A stretch of DNA of 64,000 nt from the NCBI RefSeq assembly GCF_027625475.1, contig NZ_CP115174.1:4365510-4429509 (forward strand). The letters are read 5' to 3'. Each line of letters begins with the position of its first letter. Position 1 is the stretch's first letter. The notes below the pieces were generated by a model. That model did not search any database and was not told the DNA's origin. It was given only the letters and a program-made list of their open reading frames with translations. The position numbers and the translations under genes are program-made. Source of the stretch: Sphingomonas abietis. GTDB lineage: Bacteria > Pseudomonadota > Alphaproteobacteria > Sphingomonadales > Sphingomonadaceae. Positions 24,175 through 33,330 of this stretch are shown here, piece after piece.

Positions 24175-26004
24175 TCAGACGAACGCATCCATCGCCGCGA
24201 GCATCGCCGATCCGCCCTTTTCGGCCTCGTCGGCGCCGTGGCGCATGAATGCGAACAGCTCGCGCCCGGTGCCGATCGGGGGCAGCGGCGCATCCGCCAT
24301 CTGCCGGGACTCCCATTCGTCGAAATCGACCAGGGCCTCCAGCGAGCCCTCCTCGGCGGACAGGCGGATGATGTCGCCGTCGCGGACCCGGCCGAGCAGG
24401 CCGCCGCCCAGCGCTTCGGGGGAAACGTGGATCGCCGCCGGCACCTTGCCCGACGCGCCCGACATCCGCCCATCGGTGACGAGGGCGACGCGGAAACCGC
24501 GATCCTGCAACACGCCGAGCGGCGTCGTCAGTTTGTGCAGCTCGGGCATACCGGTGGCGCGCGGCCCCTGGAAACGGACGACGACGATCACGTCGCGCTC
24601 CAGCTCGCCCGCCTTGAACGCGGCGAGCACGTCATTCTGGTCGGAGAAGACGCGCGCCGGCGCCTCGATCGTCCAGCGCGACGGATCGACGGCGCTGGTC
24701 TTGAAGGTGCCGCGCCCGATATTGCCCTTCACCAGACGCATCCCGCCATCGGGCTGGAAGGGGTTGGAGGCGGGGCGCACCATCGTGTCGTCGAGCGGCT
24801 CGGCGGGGGCAGGCTCCCACACCAGGGCGTCGTCGATCAGGCGTGGATCGCTCTTGTAATCGGCGAAGCCGCCCTTCGCGATGGTCAGGATATCGCCATG
24901 CAGCAGGCCATGCTCCAGCAGCGTCGAGATCACGTAGGAGAGGCCGCCGGCGGCCTGGAAATGGTTCACGTCGCCCGATCCGTTCGGATAGACGCGCGTC
25001 ACCAGCGGGATCACTGCCGAGAGCCGATCGATATCCTCCCAGTCGATGATGATCCCCGCCGCGCGCGCCATCGCCGGGATATGGATCGCATGGTTGGTCG
25101 ACCCGCCGGTGGCGAGCAGGCCGATCACCGCGTTGACGATCGCCTTTTCGTCCACGACCTTGCCGAGCGGGCGGTAATCGTCGCCGCTCCAGCCAATCTC
25201 GGCGAGGCGATGGACGGCGGCGCGGGTCAGTTCCTGGCGCAGCTTGGTGCCCGGGTTGATGAAGGCGGCGTTGGGGATGTGCAGCCCCATCATCTCCATC
25301 ATCATCTGGTTGCTGTTGGCGGTGCCGTAGAAGGTGCAGGTGCCGGCGCCATGATAGGAGGCGCTCTCGGCCTCCAGCAGCTCCTCGCGCCCGCATTTGC
25401 CTTCCGCATAGAGCTGGCGGACGCGCTGCTTCTCCTTGTTGGCAAGGCCGGACGGCATTGGCCCGGCCGGGATCAGGATCGCCGGCAGATGGCCGAAGCG
25501 CAGCGCCCCGATCAGCAGGCCCGGCACGATCTTGTCGCAGATGCCGAGCAGGGTCGTGCCCTCGAACATGCCGTGGCTGAGCCCGATCACGGTCGACATC
25601 GCGATCGTGTCGCGGCTGAACAGCGACAGGTCCATGCCCGGCAGACCCTGGGTCACGCCGTCGCACATCGCCGGCACGCCGCCCGCCACCTGCGCGGTCG
25701 CGCCGACCTCACGCGCCCAGAGCTTCATCTGCTCGGAATAGCGATAATAAGGCTGATGGGCCGACAGCATGTCGTTGTAGGCGGTGACGATACCGATGTT
25801 CATCGCCCCGCCGGCGCGGATCTGCGCCTTGTCCTCGCCCGAGGCGGCGAAGCCATGGGCGAGATTGCCGCAGCCCATGCGGGACCGATCCACCCCCGCG
25901 TCCCGCTGCCGCTCGATCAGATCGAGATAGCGGGCGCGCATCGGGCGAGACCGCTCGATGATCCGCTGGGTGACGGCGTGGACGGTGGGGTGGAGATGGG
26001 TCAT
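24175..26004 (-). CDS. edd: Phosphogluconate dehydratase
   Basis: This 609-residue Fe-S dehydratase of the IlvD/Edd family converts 6-phosphogluconate to 2-keto-3-deoxy-6-phosphogluconate, the signature step of the Entner-Doudoroff pathway. Cluster ligand motifs are present: AMCDGVTQG, GICDK and CTFYGTANSNQM, with KTSAVDPSRW and DGRMSGASGKVPAA in the C-terminal half. The ATG at 26004 overlaps the pgl stop as ATGA; the open frame begins at 26067. It is the last gene of the zwf-pgl-edd operon. No eda gene is within the window. Confidence 0.96.
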   Translation of the reverse strand: MTHLHPTVHAVTQRIIERSRPMRARYLDLIERQRDAGVDRSRMGCGNLAHGFAASGEDKAQIRAGGAMNIGIVTAYNDMLSAHQPYYRYSEQMKLWAREVGATAQVAGGVPAMCDGVTQGLPGMDLSLFSRDTIAMSTVIGLSHGMFEGTTLLGICDKIVPGLLIGALRFGHLPAILIPAGPMPSGLANKEKQRVRQLYAEGKCGREELLEAESASYHGAGTCTFYGTANSNQMMMEMMGLHIPNAAFINPGTKLRQELTRAAVHRLAEIGWSGDDYRPLGKVVDEKAIVNAVIGLLATGGSTNHAIHIPAMARAAGIIIDWEDIDRLSAVIPLVTRVYPNGSGDVNHFQAAGGLSYVISTLLEHGLLHGDILTIAKGGFADYKSDPRLIDDALVWEPAPAEPLDDTMVRPASNPFQPDGGMRLVKGNIGRGTFKTSAVDPSRWTIEAPARVFSDQNDVLAAFKAGELERDVIVVVRFQGPRATGMPELHKLTTPLGVLQDRGFRVALVTDGRMSGASGKVPAAIHVSPEALGGGLLGRVRDGDIIRLSAEEGSLEALVDFDEWESRQMADAPLPPIGTGRELFAFMRHGADEAEKGGSAMLAAMDAFV

Positions 26005-26699
26005 TTCTGTCGCCAGTGAATATCGATGGACTGTTCGGCGCCGGCCAGCACGCGGCCGATCGGCCATTCGGAGGCCTCGCCCTGCTCGAGCGCCTCTTCG
26101 AGCACCCGCTTCTTCTCGTCGCCATCGATGGTGATGACGATCGAACGGGCGGACAGGATCGCCGAACGGGTGAGCGTCACCCGCGCGACCGGTGCTTCCG
26201 GCGGCAGGGGATCGGGGGTGAGGCCGATCGCCTTCTTCTTGGACGACAGCGCCTCGTCATAATCCGGGCCGTGGAAGATCGACGCGGTATGGCCGTTGGT
26301 GCCCATGCCGAGCCAGACCAGATCCGGCGGCCACTTCAGATCGGACAGTCGCACGTCCGCCGCATCGCCGGCCTGGCGCACGCCGAGATTGGCGGACGCG
26401 ATCGGCAGCACCCGCGCGCCCAGCGGCAGGAAGTTCTTGGCAAGCAGATTGGCGTTGCTCAGCGGATCGGTGACATCGACCAGCCGATCGTCGCCGGGCA
26501 CGATCGTCACGCGCTTCCACGGGAATTTCTGCGCCTTCAGTTTCTCGAACACCGGGATCGGCGACTTGCCGCCCGGCAGCACGAGCAGGCACTCGTTGCG
26601 CGCGTCGATCGCGCTTTCGATGATGAATCCGATATCACCGGCAAGCTGTTCGGCCAGCGCGTCGGCATCCTCGTAATCCCACCATTCGGCCTCAATCAT
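26001..26699 (-). CDS. pgl: 6-phosphogluconolactonase
   Basis: This 232-residue protein of the DevB/SOL family hydrolyses 6-phosphogluconolactone to 6-phosphogluconate in the cytoplasm. The family motifs LPGGKSP (near residue 46), VPGDDRLV, LVWLGMGTNGHTASIF and the C-terminal GEASEWPIGRVL are present. The ATG at 26699 is inside the last codons of zwf (8-base overlap) and matches the family N-terminus; the longer open frame (to 26804) is not conserved. It is translationally coupled to both neighbours. Confidence 0.93.
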   Translation of the reverse strand: MIEAEWWDYEDADALAEQLAGDIGFIIESAIDARNECLLVLPGGKSPIPVFEKLKAQKFPWKRVTIVPGDDRLVDVTDPLSNANLLAKNFLPLGARVLPIASANLGVRQAGDAADVRLSDLKWPPDLVWLGMGTNGHTASIFHGPDYDEALSSKKKAIGLTPDPLPPEAPVARVTLTRSAILSARSIVITIDGDEKKRVLEEALEQGEASEWPIGRVLAGAEQSIDIHWRQK

Positions 26700-28185
26700 T
26701 CCAATGCACTCCATCGCGTTCGGTGAGGGCGATCGCGGCGGATGGCCCCCATGTCCCCGCTCCATAGGGACGCGGCGTGACATTGGCAGCCTCCCATCCG
26801 TCACGAATCGCGTCGATCCATTCCCACTGCGCCTCCACCTCGTCGCGGCGAACGAACAATGTGGGATCGCCCTCGATCAGATCGAGCAGCAGGCGTTCAT
26901 AGGCGATGCGGCGGCGGAAGCCGGCGAAGGCGGTGGTGAGCGAGAGATCGAGCGGCACTTCGCGCAGGCGGATGCCCTCGCGATCGAGGCCCGGTTCCTT
27001 GGCCATCATCGTCAGCCGAATATTCTCCTCGGGCTGCAGGCGAATGACCAGCTTGTTCGATTGCAGCACCGCGCCGCGCCCGGCGAAGATCGAGTGCGGC
27101 ACCTCGCGGAACTGGATCACGATCTCGCTATGGCGGTGCGGCAGGCGCTTGCCGGTGCGCAGGTAGAAGGGCACGCCATGCCAGCGCCAATTGTCGACAT
27201 GTGCCTTCACCGCCACGAACGTCTCGGTCGTCGAGGGCTGCTGGAGCTCGTCGATATAGCCGGGCACGGACTTTCCGGCGACCGCGCCTTCGCTATATTG
27301 GCCGGTGACGGTGTGGGTCGCCGCGGTGGCGCGATCGATCGGGCGCAGCGATCGCAGCACCTTGACCTTCTCGTCGCGCACCGAGCGCGGGCCGAAGCGG
27401 GCAGGGGGCTCCATCGCCACCAGCGCAAGCAGCTGGAGCATATGGTTCTGCACCATGTCGCGCAGCGCGCCGACGCCGTCATAATAAGATACGCGGCCCT
27501 CGAGGCCGACCGTCTCGGACACCGTGATCTGGACATGCTCGATATTCTCGGCATTCCACAGCGGCTCGAACAGGCGGTTGCCGAAGCGCAGCGCGAGCAG
27601 ATTCTGCACCGTCTCCTTGCCGAGATAATGATCGATCCGGAAGGTCTGCCCCTCGGAATAGGCATCGGCGACGGCATCGTTGATCACGGCGGACGAGGCG
27701 AGATCGTGGCCGAGCGGCTTTTCGAGGCCGATGCGGACATTGGGGCCATCGAGGCCCGCCAGCTTGAGCCCGGCGATGGTCGATCCGAACAGCGACGGCG
27801 CGGTCGAGAGATAGATGGCGGTGTGCTGGTTATATTCGCTGCCCATCACCTCGCTGAGCGCCGAGAAGCTCTCGGGCTTGGAGGCATCGAGAGGCACGTA
27901 ATGCAGCCGATCGAGGAAGGACGGAATCGCCTCGGGCTTGCGCGCATCGGCGGAAAGGAACTTTTCGAGCGCCTCGGCCGCGACCGCGCGGAAGCCCTCA
28001 TCGTCCAGATCGGAGCGCGCCGTACCGATGATCTTGAGATCCGGCGCGATCAATTCCTCGGCGTGGAGCGAGAAGAGCGACGGCAGCAGCATCCGCTGCG
28101 ACAGATCGCCCGTCGCACCGAACAGCAACAGTCGGGTGGCGGACTGGAGGGACGAGGGCGGGGTCCGGGAGAAACTTTCGATCAT
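26692..28185 (-). CDS. zwf: Glucose-6-phosphate 1-dehydrogenase
   Basis: This 497-residue NADP-linked dehydrogenase oxidises glucose-6-phosphate to the lactone. The Rossmann motif LLLFGATGDLSQR lies near residue 20, and the catalytic signature RIDHYLGKETVQN near 186. The ATG at 28185 is supported by GGAG five bases upstream; an in-frame ATG at 28224 is less likely. It is the first gene of the zwf-pgl-edd operon, which supplies the Entner-Doudoroff pathway and NADPH. The 182 bases upstream hold no recognised operator. Confidence 0.96.
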   Translation of the reverse strand: MIESFSRTPPSSLQSATRLLLFGATGDLSQRMLLPSLFSLHAEELIAPDLKIIGTARSDLDDEGFRAVAAEALEKFLSADARKPEAIPSFLDRLHYVPLDASKPESFSALSEVMGSEYNQHTAIYLSTAPSLFGSTIAGLKLAGLDGPNVRIGLEKPLGHDLASSAVINDAVADAYSEGQTFRIDHYLGKETVQNLLALRFGNRLFEPLWNAENIEHVQITVSETVGLEGRVSYYDGVGALRDMVQNHMLQLLALVAMEPPARFGPRSVRDEKVKVLRSLRPIDRATAATHTVTGQYSEGAVAGKSVPGYIDELQQPSTTETFVAVKAHVDNWRWHGVPFYLRTGKRLPHRHSEIVIQFREVPHSIFAGRGAVLQSNKLVIRLQPEENIRLTMMAKEPGLDREGIRLREVPLDLSLTTAFAGFRRRIAYERLLLDLIEGDPTLFVRRDEVEAQWEWIDAIRDGWEAANVTPRPYGAGTWGPSAAIALTERDGVHWND

Positions 28186-28330
28186 GCAGGCTCCATCGGC
28201 TGCGGCTTCTGACGAGCGTTGCACTCCTTTGGAGCAGGTGGCTAGAAAAGGCTAGATGGCAGCGCTGTCGTTTTGCGCCCTCGATATGGAGATCGGCTTG
28301 CCCCGGGGAAAGCCCCGCCATGCCGCAATC

Positions 28331-28359
28331 CCCGTGCCCCCACCTGCGGGGAGCACGGG
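28331..28359 (-). terminator. Hairpin downstream of the M28 peptidase gene
   Basis: CCCGTGCCCC (28331-28340) can pair with GGGGAGCACGGG (28348-28359) with one bulged base. It sits just past the stop of the minus-strand M28/S10 unit. It lacks a T-tract on either strand, so it is a weak terminator candidate. Confidence 0.3.
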
Positions 28360-28367
28360 TCGGCCGG

Positions 28368-30017
28368 TCAGCGCCGTTCGGCGGCCGTCTTCTCGCGCAG
28401 CGCCTTGAATTCCGAATCGGCGTTCCAGCTCGGCCATTCGCGCGACCAGGCGAGTCGCCGGCCAAGCGCATAGAGCAGGTTCACATCCTGCGCCGCGCCG
28501 CGCAGATCCCAGTCCGCCGACCAGGTGTCGCAGGTCTGATGATAGCAATGCGCGGTATAGTCGGTGACCCATTTGTCGCCGGCTGCCCGGCCGCCGGCGA
28601 CGAGATCTGCGCCGCCGCCGGCGCCCATCATCAGCAAGGTCGGCACGCCGCGCTTGGCGAGCGAGAAATGGTCGGCGCGGTAGAACAGGCCACGCTCCGG
28701 CTTGCTGTCCGGCGTGATCGTGCGGCCCTGCCCCTGGGCGACGTCGGCCAGATCATGGTCGAGGCTGTCCTGCCCGGCGCCGATCAGCACGACATCCCTG
28801 GCGGGGCCTGCGGTCTGGAGGATGTCGATGGTCAGCACGCCCACCGTCTTGGCGACCGGGAAGACCGGATTCTGGGCGTAATATTCAGAACCGAGCAGGC
28901 CACGCTCCTCGGCCGTCCACAGGCCGAAGACGAGGGTGCGCTGTGGCGCCGGCCCCGCCTTGAACGCCTTGGCGAGCGCCAGCACGCCGGCGACGCCGAG
29001 CCCATCGTCATTCGCGCCCGGGCGGATCGTCCGGCCCTGCGCGTCGGCCGCGCCGACGCCATAGGCATCCCAATGCGCCCCGAACATCACCGTCTCTTGC
29101 GGATGCTCGGTGCCCGGAATCTGCGCCAGCACATTGTGGCTCTCGATCCTGTCCGACTTGACCGGCATATCGATCGACAGTGCCGCACCCTTCAACGCGA
29201 TCGGATGGAAGTCCGCCTGCCGCGCCTGCTGCTTGAGCGTCGCCAGATCGAGGCCGGCCGCGCGGAACAGCTTTTCGGCGAAGGGCCGCGCGATCCAGCT
29301 CTGCATCGCGACGGGCTGGGGGTGGCCCGCCGCCGCCGGCAGCGCATAGGTGCCGCCGACGCTGTTGCCGGCGACGTTCCAGCCATAGCCGGCAGGCCCA
29401 TCCTCATGGACGATCAGAGCGCCGATCGCGCCGCGCCGCGCCGCTTCCTCATATTTGTAGGTCCAGCGGCCATAATAGGTCATCGCCTTGCCGCCGAACT
29501 TGCCATAGGCGCCGTCACCCGGTTGCGCCTCGAAATCGGGATCGTTGACCAGGAAGACGGCGATCTTGCCGTGCAGATCGACGCCCTTGAAATCGTCCCA
29601 GCCGCGTTCCGGCGCGGAGACGCCATAGCCGACGAACACCAGAGGCGCGTCGGCGATCTGGACGCGATCGGTGGCGCGCGTCGTACCCGGCGCGATGTCG
29701 GTGCCGACCACTGGCGCGAGATCGGTGCCGCCGACGGTCAGCGCCAGGCTGGACGGCTTGCCCGCGACATCGTGGATCATCGGCACGGCCTGGGTCCATT
29801 GGCCGCCCGGGCCAGCCGGCTTCAGACCCAACGCCTTCAGCCGGCCGACCAGATACGCGATCGTCTTCGCCTCGCCCGGCGTGCCCGGTGCGCGGCCCTG
29901 ATAGGGATCGGAGGCGATCTCCTGCACGGTCGCCGACAGTTCGGCCGGCGTCACAGGGGCGGGTGCCGCCGCGACCAGCAGCGGCAGAGCGAGCGCGGAA
30001 AGCAGCGCGGCCTTCAT
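28368..30017 (-). CDS. Exported M28 family metallopeptidase
   Basis: This is a 549-residue protein with a signal peptide (cleavage near AAAPA, about residue 20) and a protease-associated domain inserted at about residues 120-270. The zinc aminopeptidase core has the ligands in FGAHWDAYG, NDDGLGVAG, TAEERGLLGSEYY and TIDILQ. M28 enzymes remove N-terminal amino acids from peptides outside the cytoplasm. The ATG at 30017 overlaps the stop of the S10 gene as TGATG, so two exported peptidases form one unit. The longer frame to 30287 is not conserved. Confidence 0.9.
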   Translation of the reverse strand: MKAALLSALALPLLVAAAPAPVTPAELSATVQEIASDPYQGRAPGTPGEAKTIAYLVGRLKALGLKPAGPGGQWTQAVPMIHDVAGKPSSLALTVGGTDLAPVVGTDIAPGTTRATDRVQIADAPLVFVGYGVSAPERGWDDFKGVDLHGKIAVFLVNDPDFEAQPGDGAYGKFGGKAMTYYGRWTYKYEEAARRGAIGALIVHEDGPAGYGWNVAGNSVGGTYALPAAAGHPQPVAMQSWIARPFAEKLFRAAGLDLATLKQQARQADFHPIALKGAALSIDMPVKSDRIESHNVLAQIPGTEHPQETVMFGAHWDAYGVGAADAQGRTIRPGANDDGLGVAGVLALAKAFKAGPAPQRTLVFGLWTAEERGLLGSEYYAQNPVFPVAKTVGVLTIDILQTAGPARDVVLIGAGQDSLDHDLADVAQGQGRTITPDSKPERGLFYRADHFSLAKRGVPTLLMMGAGGGADLVAGGRAAGDKWVTDYTAHCYHQTCDTWSADWDLRGAAQDVNLLYALGRRLAWSREWPSWNADSEFKALREKTAAERR

Positions 30018-31531
30018 CACATCGCCCCGTAGGAGGCCATGATATCCTTGCGCAGCGCCGCCCCGCTGTCCGCCCGCGCGTAGAACATGTGGCCGCCCGG
30101 ATACATGTGCAGCTTCACCCGCTCGGCGACGCCGTAGCTCGGCATCTGGGCGACGATCAGCCGCGAACCGAAGTAAGGGCAGGACAGATCGTTCCAACCG
30201 TGGACGATGTTGACCACCATCTTCGGATCGATCGCGATCGCCTTGCGCAGATCGGTGACCGGGCTGTCCGAATCGTCGCGATCCCAATCCTTGTTCACCT
30301 CGAAGGACAGCGTGTTGTAGCGCGCCTCGACCTTCCAGCCGACCTGGTTGGTGACGAAATCGACCATCGCCGAGGTGGTCGGCGCGATCAGCGTGGTCAG
30401 CAGCGGATCATTATATTTGGCGTCGGCGCTGCCGGGGAAGGGATCGTAGGAGGTGTAGTTGGAATCATAGACCGATCCGATCAGCCCCTGCGAGCGCCGG
30501 ATCTCGCGCAGATAGGTGCCGATATCGACCCGCCCGTTCATGCGGCGGACCAGTGCGGGATCGAGCCCGGTCAACTCCGCGACCTTGGCGGAGAGACGAT
30601 CCGTCGCCGCCTTGTCGGACGGGCCGGCGAGCAGATCCTGCACATATTGGGTGCGGTCATAAAGTTCGACCGGGCCCATGGTGGTCTCGTCGAGCGGCTT
30701 GCCCTGGCGCTCGAAATTGCCGGCTGCCATCGCGGTCAGGTTGATCATCCACGGCAGCGGCGAGAGCGCGTCGTCCTCGCCGATCGCCGGCGGATCGAGA
30801 TAGGGCGACACCATCGTCATGCCCGAGATACCGACGCCGAGTTCGGTCTGGAGATAATAAGCCAGGCGCGGCACGCGATAGCCGCCATAGCTTTCGCCGG
30901 TGAGATATTTCCGGCTGGTCATCCGGTTGTTCTGGAGCAGCCAGTCATAGACGACGCGGCTGAGATAATGGATGTCGGTATCGGCGGTGAAGAAGGCCTT
31001 CTTGGTCGCCTCCTTGTCAACGCGGGTGCGCGAGAAGCCGGTTCCGATCGGATCGATGAACACGAGATCGGTGAAATCGAGCCAGCTATTGGCATTGTCA
31101 TGCAGGATCGCGGGATCGGACGGGGCATCGCCCGCCGCGCCGAACTGCACCTTCTTCGGCCCGATCGCGCCGAGGTTGAGGAACACCGAGGCCGCGCCGG
31201 GGCCGCCGTTGAAGGCGAAGGTGACGGGCCGCGCGGCGCCGCGACCGGGCACGGTATAGGCCGTGTAGACCACCTCGCCGATCGTCTTGCCCTTGTCGTC
31301 CTTGACCGGGATCGACCCGACCGTCGCGACATAATCGACGCGCTTGCCGCCGATCACCGCCGACTGCTTGATCGATTTGGCGGCCGGGAAGGGCGTGAGA
31401 TCGCTATCGGGCTTCGCCGCGTCCTTCGCCGCCGCCTTGGCATCGCCCTGATCGGGCTTGTCCGCCGCCAGGGCCGGAGCACCCAGCGCCACGAGAAGGG
31501 AAACGCAGGATGCGAGCGAGACGATACGCAT
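30017..31531 (-). CDS. Exported S10 family serine carboxypeptidase-like protein
   Basis: This 504-residue protein has a signal peptide (cleavage after ALAA, about residue 23) and a low-complexity Ala/Lys/Asp linker, then an alpha/beta-hydrolase peptidase domain. The nucleophile elbow is GESYGG (about residue 219); FNGGPGAAS forms the oxyanion region, and the histidine is in PGGHMFY near the C-terminus. The family releases C-terminal residues from peptides. Coupled to the M28 aminopeptidase, it suggests combined C- and N-terminal trimming of peptides in the periplasm. The ATG at 31531 fits the signal peptide. Confidence 0.9.
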   Translation of the reverse strand: MRIVSLASCVSLLVALGAPALAADKPDQGDAKAAAKDAAKPDSDLTPFPAAKSIKQSAVIGGKRVDYVATVGSIPVKDDKGKTIGEVVYTAYTVPGRGAARPVTFAFNGGPGAASVFLNLGAIGPKKVQFGAAGDAPSDPAILHDNANSWLDFTDLVFIDPIGTGFSRTRVDKEATKKAFFTADTDIHYLSRVVYDWLLQNNRMTSRKYLTGESYGGYRVPRLAYYLQTELGVGISGMTMVSPYLDPPAIGEDDALSPLPWMINLTAMAAGNFERQGKPLDETTMGPVELYDRTQYVQDLLAGPSDKAATDRLSAKVAELTGLDPALVRRMNGRVDIGTYLREIRRSQGLIGSVYDSNYTSYDPFPGSADAKYNDPLLTTLIAPTTSAMVDFVTNQVGWKVEARYNTLSFEVNKDWDRDDSDSPVTDLRKAIAIDPKMVVNIVHGWNDLSCPYFGSRLIVAQMPSYGVAERVKLHMYPGGHMFYARADSGAALRKDIMASYGAM

Positions 31532-31700
31532 AGACAGAAAGCCCCTTGGCCGACGACCCTTTATGGGCCTGCAAGGGGGTGTCTTAGACCATGGCTGCAC
31601 ACCGGCCGCAAGCCGATCCCAGGGGATATGGGTATGCGTTATACAGAAATGTCGCGGATCAGCCGCGCAGCGCGCGGACGGTCCCGGCCAGCACGACCGT

Positions 31701-32396
31701 TCAATGCTTCAGAACGAACGGCATCCTGACCTGACCCTGCACCATCACCGGCTGACCATTACGCACGATCGGCGCCCAGCGCCACTTGCGGACGGCCGCC
31801 AGCGCCGCCTGATCGAGGCGATCCGATCCGCTGCTCTGGGCAATCGAGATGCCGGCGACCTGCCCTTCCGCCGACAGCAGCACGGCGAGAACCACGGTGC
31901 CCTCCTCATGCAGGCGGCGCGACTCGATCGGATAGCTCGGTGGTTTGGCGAATATCATCTTCGACGACAGGTCGCCGCCGTCGGCCGGCGTCGCCGGCGG
32001 TGCCGCGCTGACCACGGGCGCAGCGGGCGCTGCCGGCGCGACGATGACGCGCGGCGGCGTGGGAACGGGAGCGGTCGCGACCGGGCTGGGCGGCGCCGGC
32101 ACGGTCACGACCGGTGGCGGTGCGACGATCGCCGGTTGCAGCGGCTTGACCGTCACCTGCTTTTGCAGGGGCGCGGGCGGCTGCTTGGGCGGCGGCGGCG
32201 GCGTGATCGCCAGCGAGATCGTCAGCAGATCGTGCTTCGCGATCCGGTTCGGGGTGACGTTCAGCCACAGGAAGCCGGACAGCAACCCGGCGACCATCAG
32301 CAGCGAGGCCAGCGCCGGACCAATCTGGAAACGGCGGGATGCCTGATAGGCCGATCGCTCCCACGCCACGGGCAAGACCCGTTCGGCAACCGCCAT
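31701..32396 (-). CDS. tonB: Energy transducer TonB
   Basis: This 231-residue TonB has a single N-terminal membrane anchor (about residues 20-45), then a periplasmic proline-rich spacer (about 60-135, with PPPPPK and repeated VP/AP steps) and a C-terminal TonB domain (about 150-231) with SYPIESRRLHEEGTVVL and the W-R-W-A-P motif. It transmits proton-motive force to outer-membrane receptors. The ATG at 32396 matches the anchor; the open frame extends to 32663. A Fur-like site lies about 115 bases upstream. No exbB or exbD is in the window. Confidence 0.92.
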   Translation of the reverse strand: MAVAERVLPVAWERSAYQASRRFQIGPALASLLMVAGLLSGFLWLNVTPNRIAKHDLLTISLAITPPPPPKQPPAPLQKQVTVKPLQPAIVAPPPVVTVPAPPSPVATAPVPTPPRVIVAPAAPAAPVVSAAPPATPADGGDLSSKMIFAKPPSYPIESRRLHEEGTVVLAVLLSAEGQVAGISIAQSSGSDRLDQAALAAVRKWRWAPIVRNGQPVMVQGQVRMPFVLKH

Positions 32397-32509
32397 CGAA
32401 GACGATGCCGGCGTCCGGACGTCCTCGCCATCACAGGCGATCGAGGCGGACCTGGTGTCGAAAATCGGACTATCTCCCAAGAGCCAGCCGCGAGACGCCG
32501 CCGAGGCTA

Positions 32510-32526
32510 ATGCGACACGTTCGCAT
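32510..32526. promoter_or_regulatory. Fur-box-like palindrome upstream of tonB
   Basis: ATGCGACACGTTCGCAT has six-base inverted arms (ATGCGA/TCGCAT) around a five-base centre. It shares the GCTAATGCGA start with the site at 38967 and a TGCGA half-site with the site at 35805. It lies between the SEL1 stop and the tonB gene. Confidence 0.45.
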
Positions 32527-32539
32527 AACCCATCCGGAC

Positions 32540-33274
32540 TCACAGGTCGAGGCCTAGTTCGTTCGCCAGCGCGCACAGCCGCGGATCGCTCTGGCGCGCC
32601 AGCCAGGCGCACATCTGCGCCATGAAACGGGGCGTGGCGCTTTCCGGCACGCGGCGCAGCCACCCAAGGGCGTCATCCACCTCGCCGCCTTCGATCAACA
32701 GGCGAGCATGATTGAAGCGACCGCGAAAATCCCCGCCCTCAGCCGCACGGCGATAATGGACGGCCGCCGCGGCGCGGTCCTGCGTCACCGCCCAGCCGTC
32801 TTCGTAAAAGCTGCCGACCATATTGATCGACTTGGCGTGGCCGAGCGCCGCCGCCTTCGCGAACAGGCCGAGCGCGCGCGCCGGATCCTTTTCCACGCCG
32901 TCGCCAAGCGACAGCAGGGTCGCGAGATTATAAAACCCCCAGTCGAGGCCATGATCCGCCGCCGCGCGATACCAGTCCGCAGCACGCGCCGTGTCGATCG
33001 CCGTGCCCCAGCCATGCTCGAGGCAGCGCCCGACCATGTTCATGCCCATCGGGTGCCCGGCCTTGGCGGCCATGCCGAACCAGCGCAGCGCGTCGACGGG
33101 CGAGGGCGGTACGCCATGGCCATCCAGCGCCATCTGGCCGAGGCGGAGCTGCGCCTCGACCGCGCCGCCTTCGGCCGCGACGCGCAACAGCCGCGCCACC
33201 TCTGCCGGTGGGCCTGAAAATGCGTCGCGCAGGGCTTCCGCATTCATGTCGTTGAGGGAAGCAAGGTCGGTCAT
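32540..33274 (-). CDS. SEL1-repeat (TPR-like) protein
   Basis: This 244-residue soluble protein is built of SEL1-type repeats (about residues 25-190): A-x-L-R-L-G-x-M-x-x-x-G-x-G-V, then ALRWFGMAAKAGHP, ARAADWYRAAADHG, ALGLFAKAAALGHA and AAVHYRRAAEGGD. Each has the A-x-x-W/Y/L-x-x-x-A-A-x-x-G signature. No signal peptide is evident. SEL1 proteins are adaptor scaffolds. Members of this kind are often found next to catecholate receptors (with PiuC-like dioxygenases in other bacteria). Here it directly follows the receptor gene, 56 bases away, and is probably co-transcribed with it. Confidence 0.8.
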   Translation of the reverse strand: MTDLASLNDMNAEALRDAFSGPPAEVARLLRVAAEGGAVEAQLRLGQMALDGHGVPPSPVDALRWFGMAAKAGHPMGMNMVGRCLEHGWGTAIDTARAADWYRAAADHGLDWGFYNLATLLSLGDGVEKDPARALGLFAKAAALGHAKSINMVGSFYEDGWAVTQDRAAAAVHYRRAAEGGDFRGRFNHARLLIEGGEVDDALGWLRRVPESATPRFMAQMCAWLARQSDPRLCALANELGLDL

Positions 33275-33330
33275 CGATCGTCCCGGCCCGCGGGCGACAC
33301 GCCTGTCGGCATGCCGCCCGCAGTCGAGCC

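Noticed and set aside
28320..30032. A 570-codon plus-strand open frame over the M28 peptidase gene
   Set aside because: It is a shadow; the minus-strand frame has signal peptide and zinc-ligand motifs.
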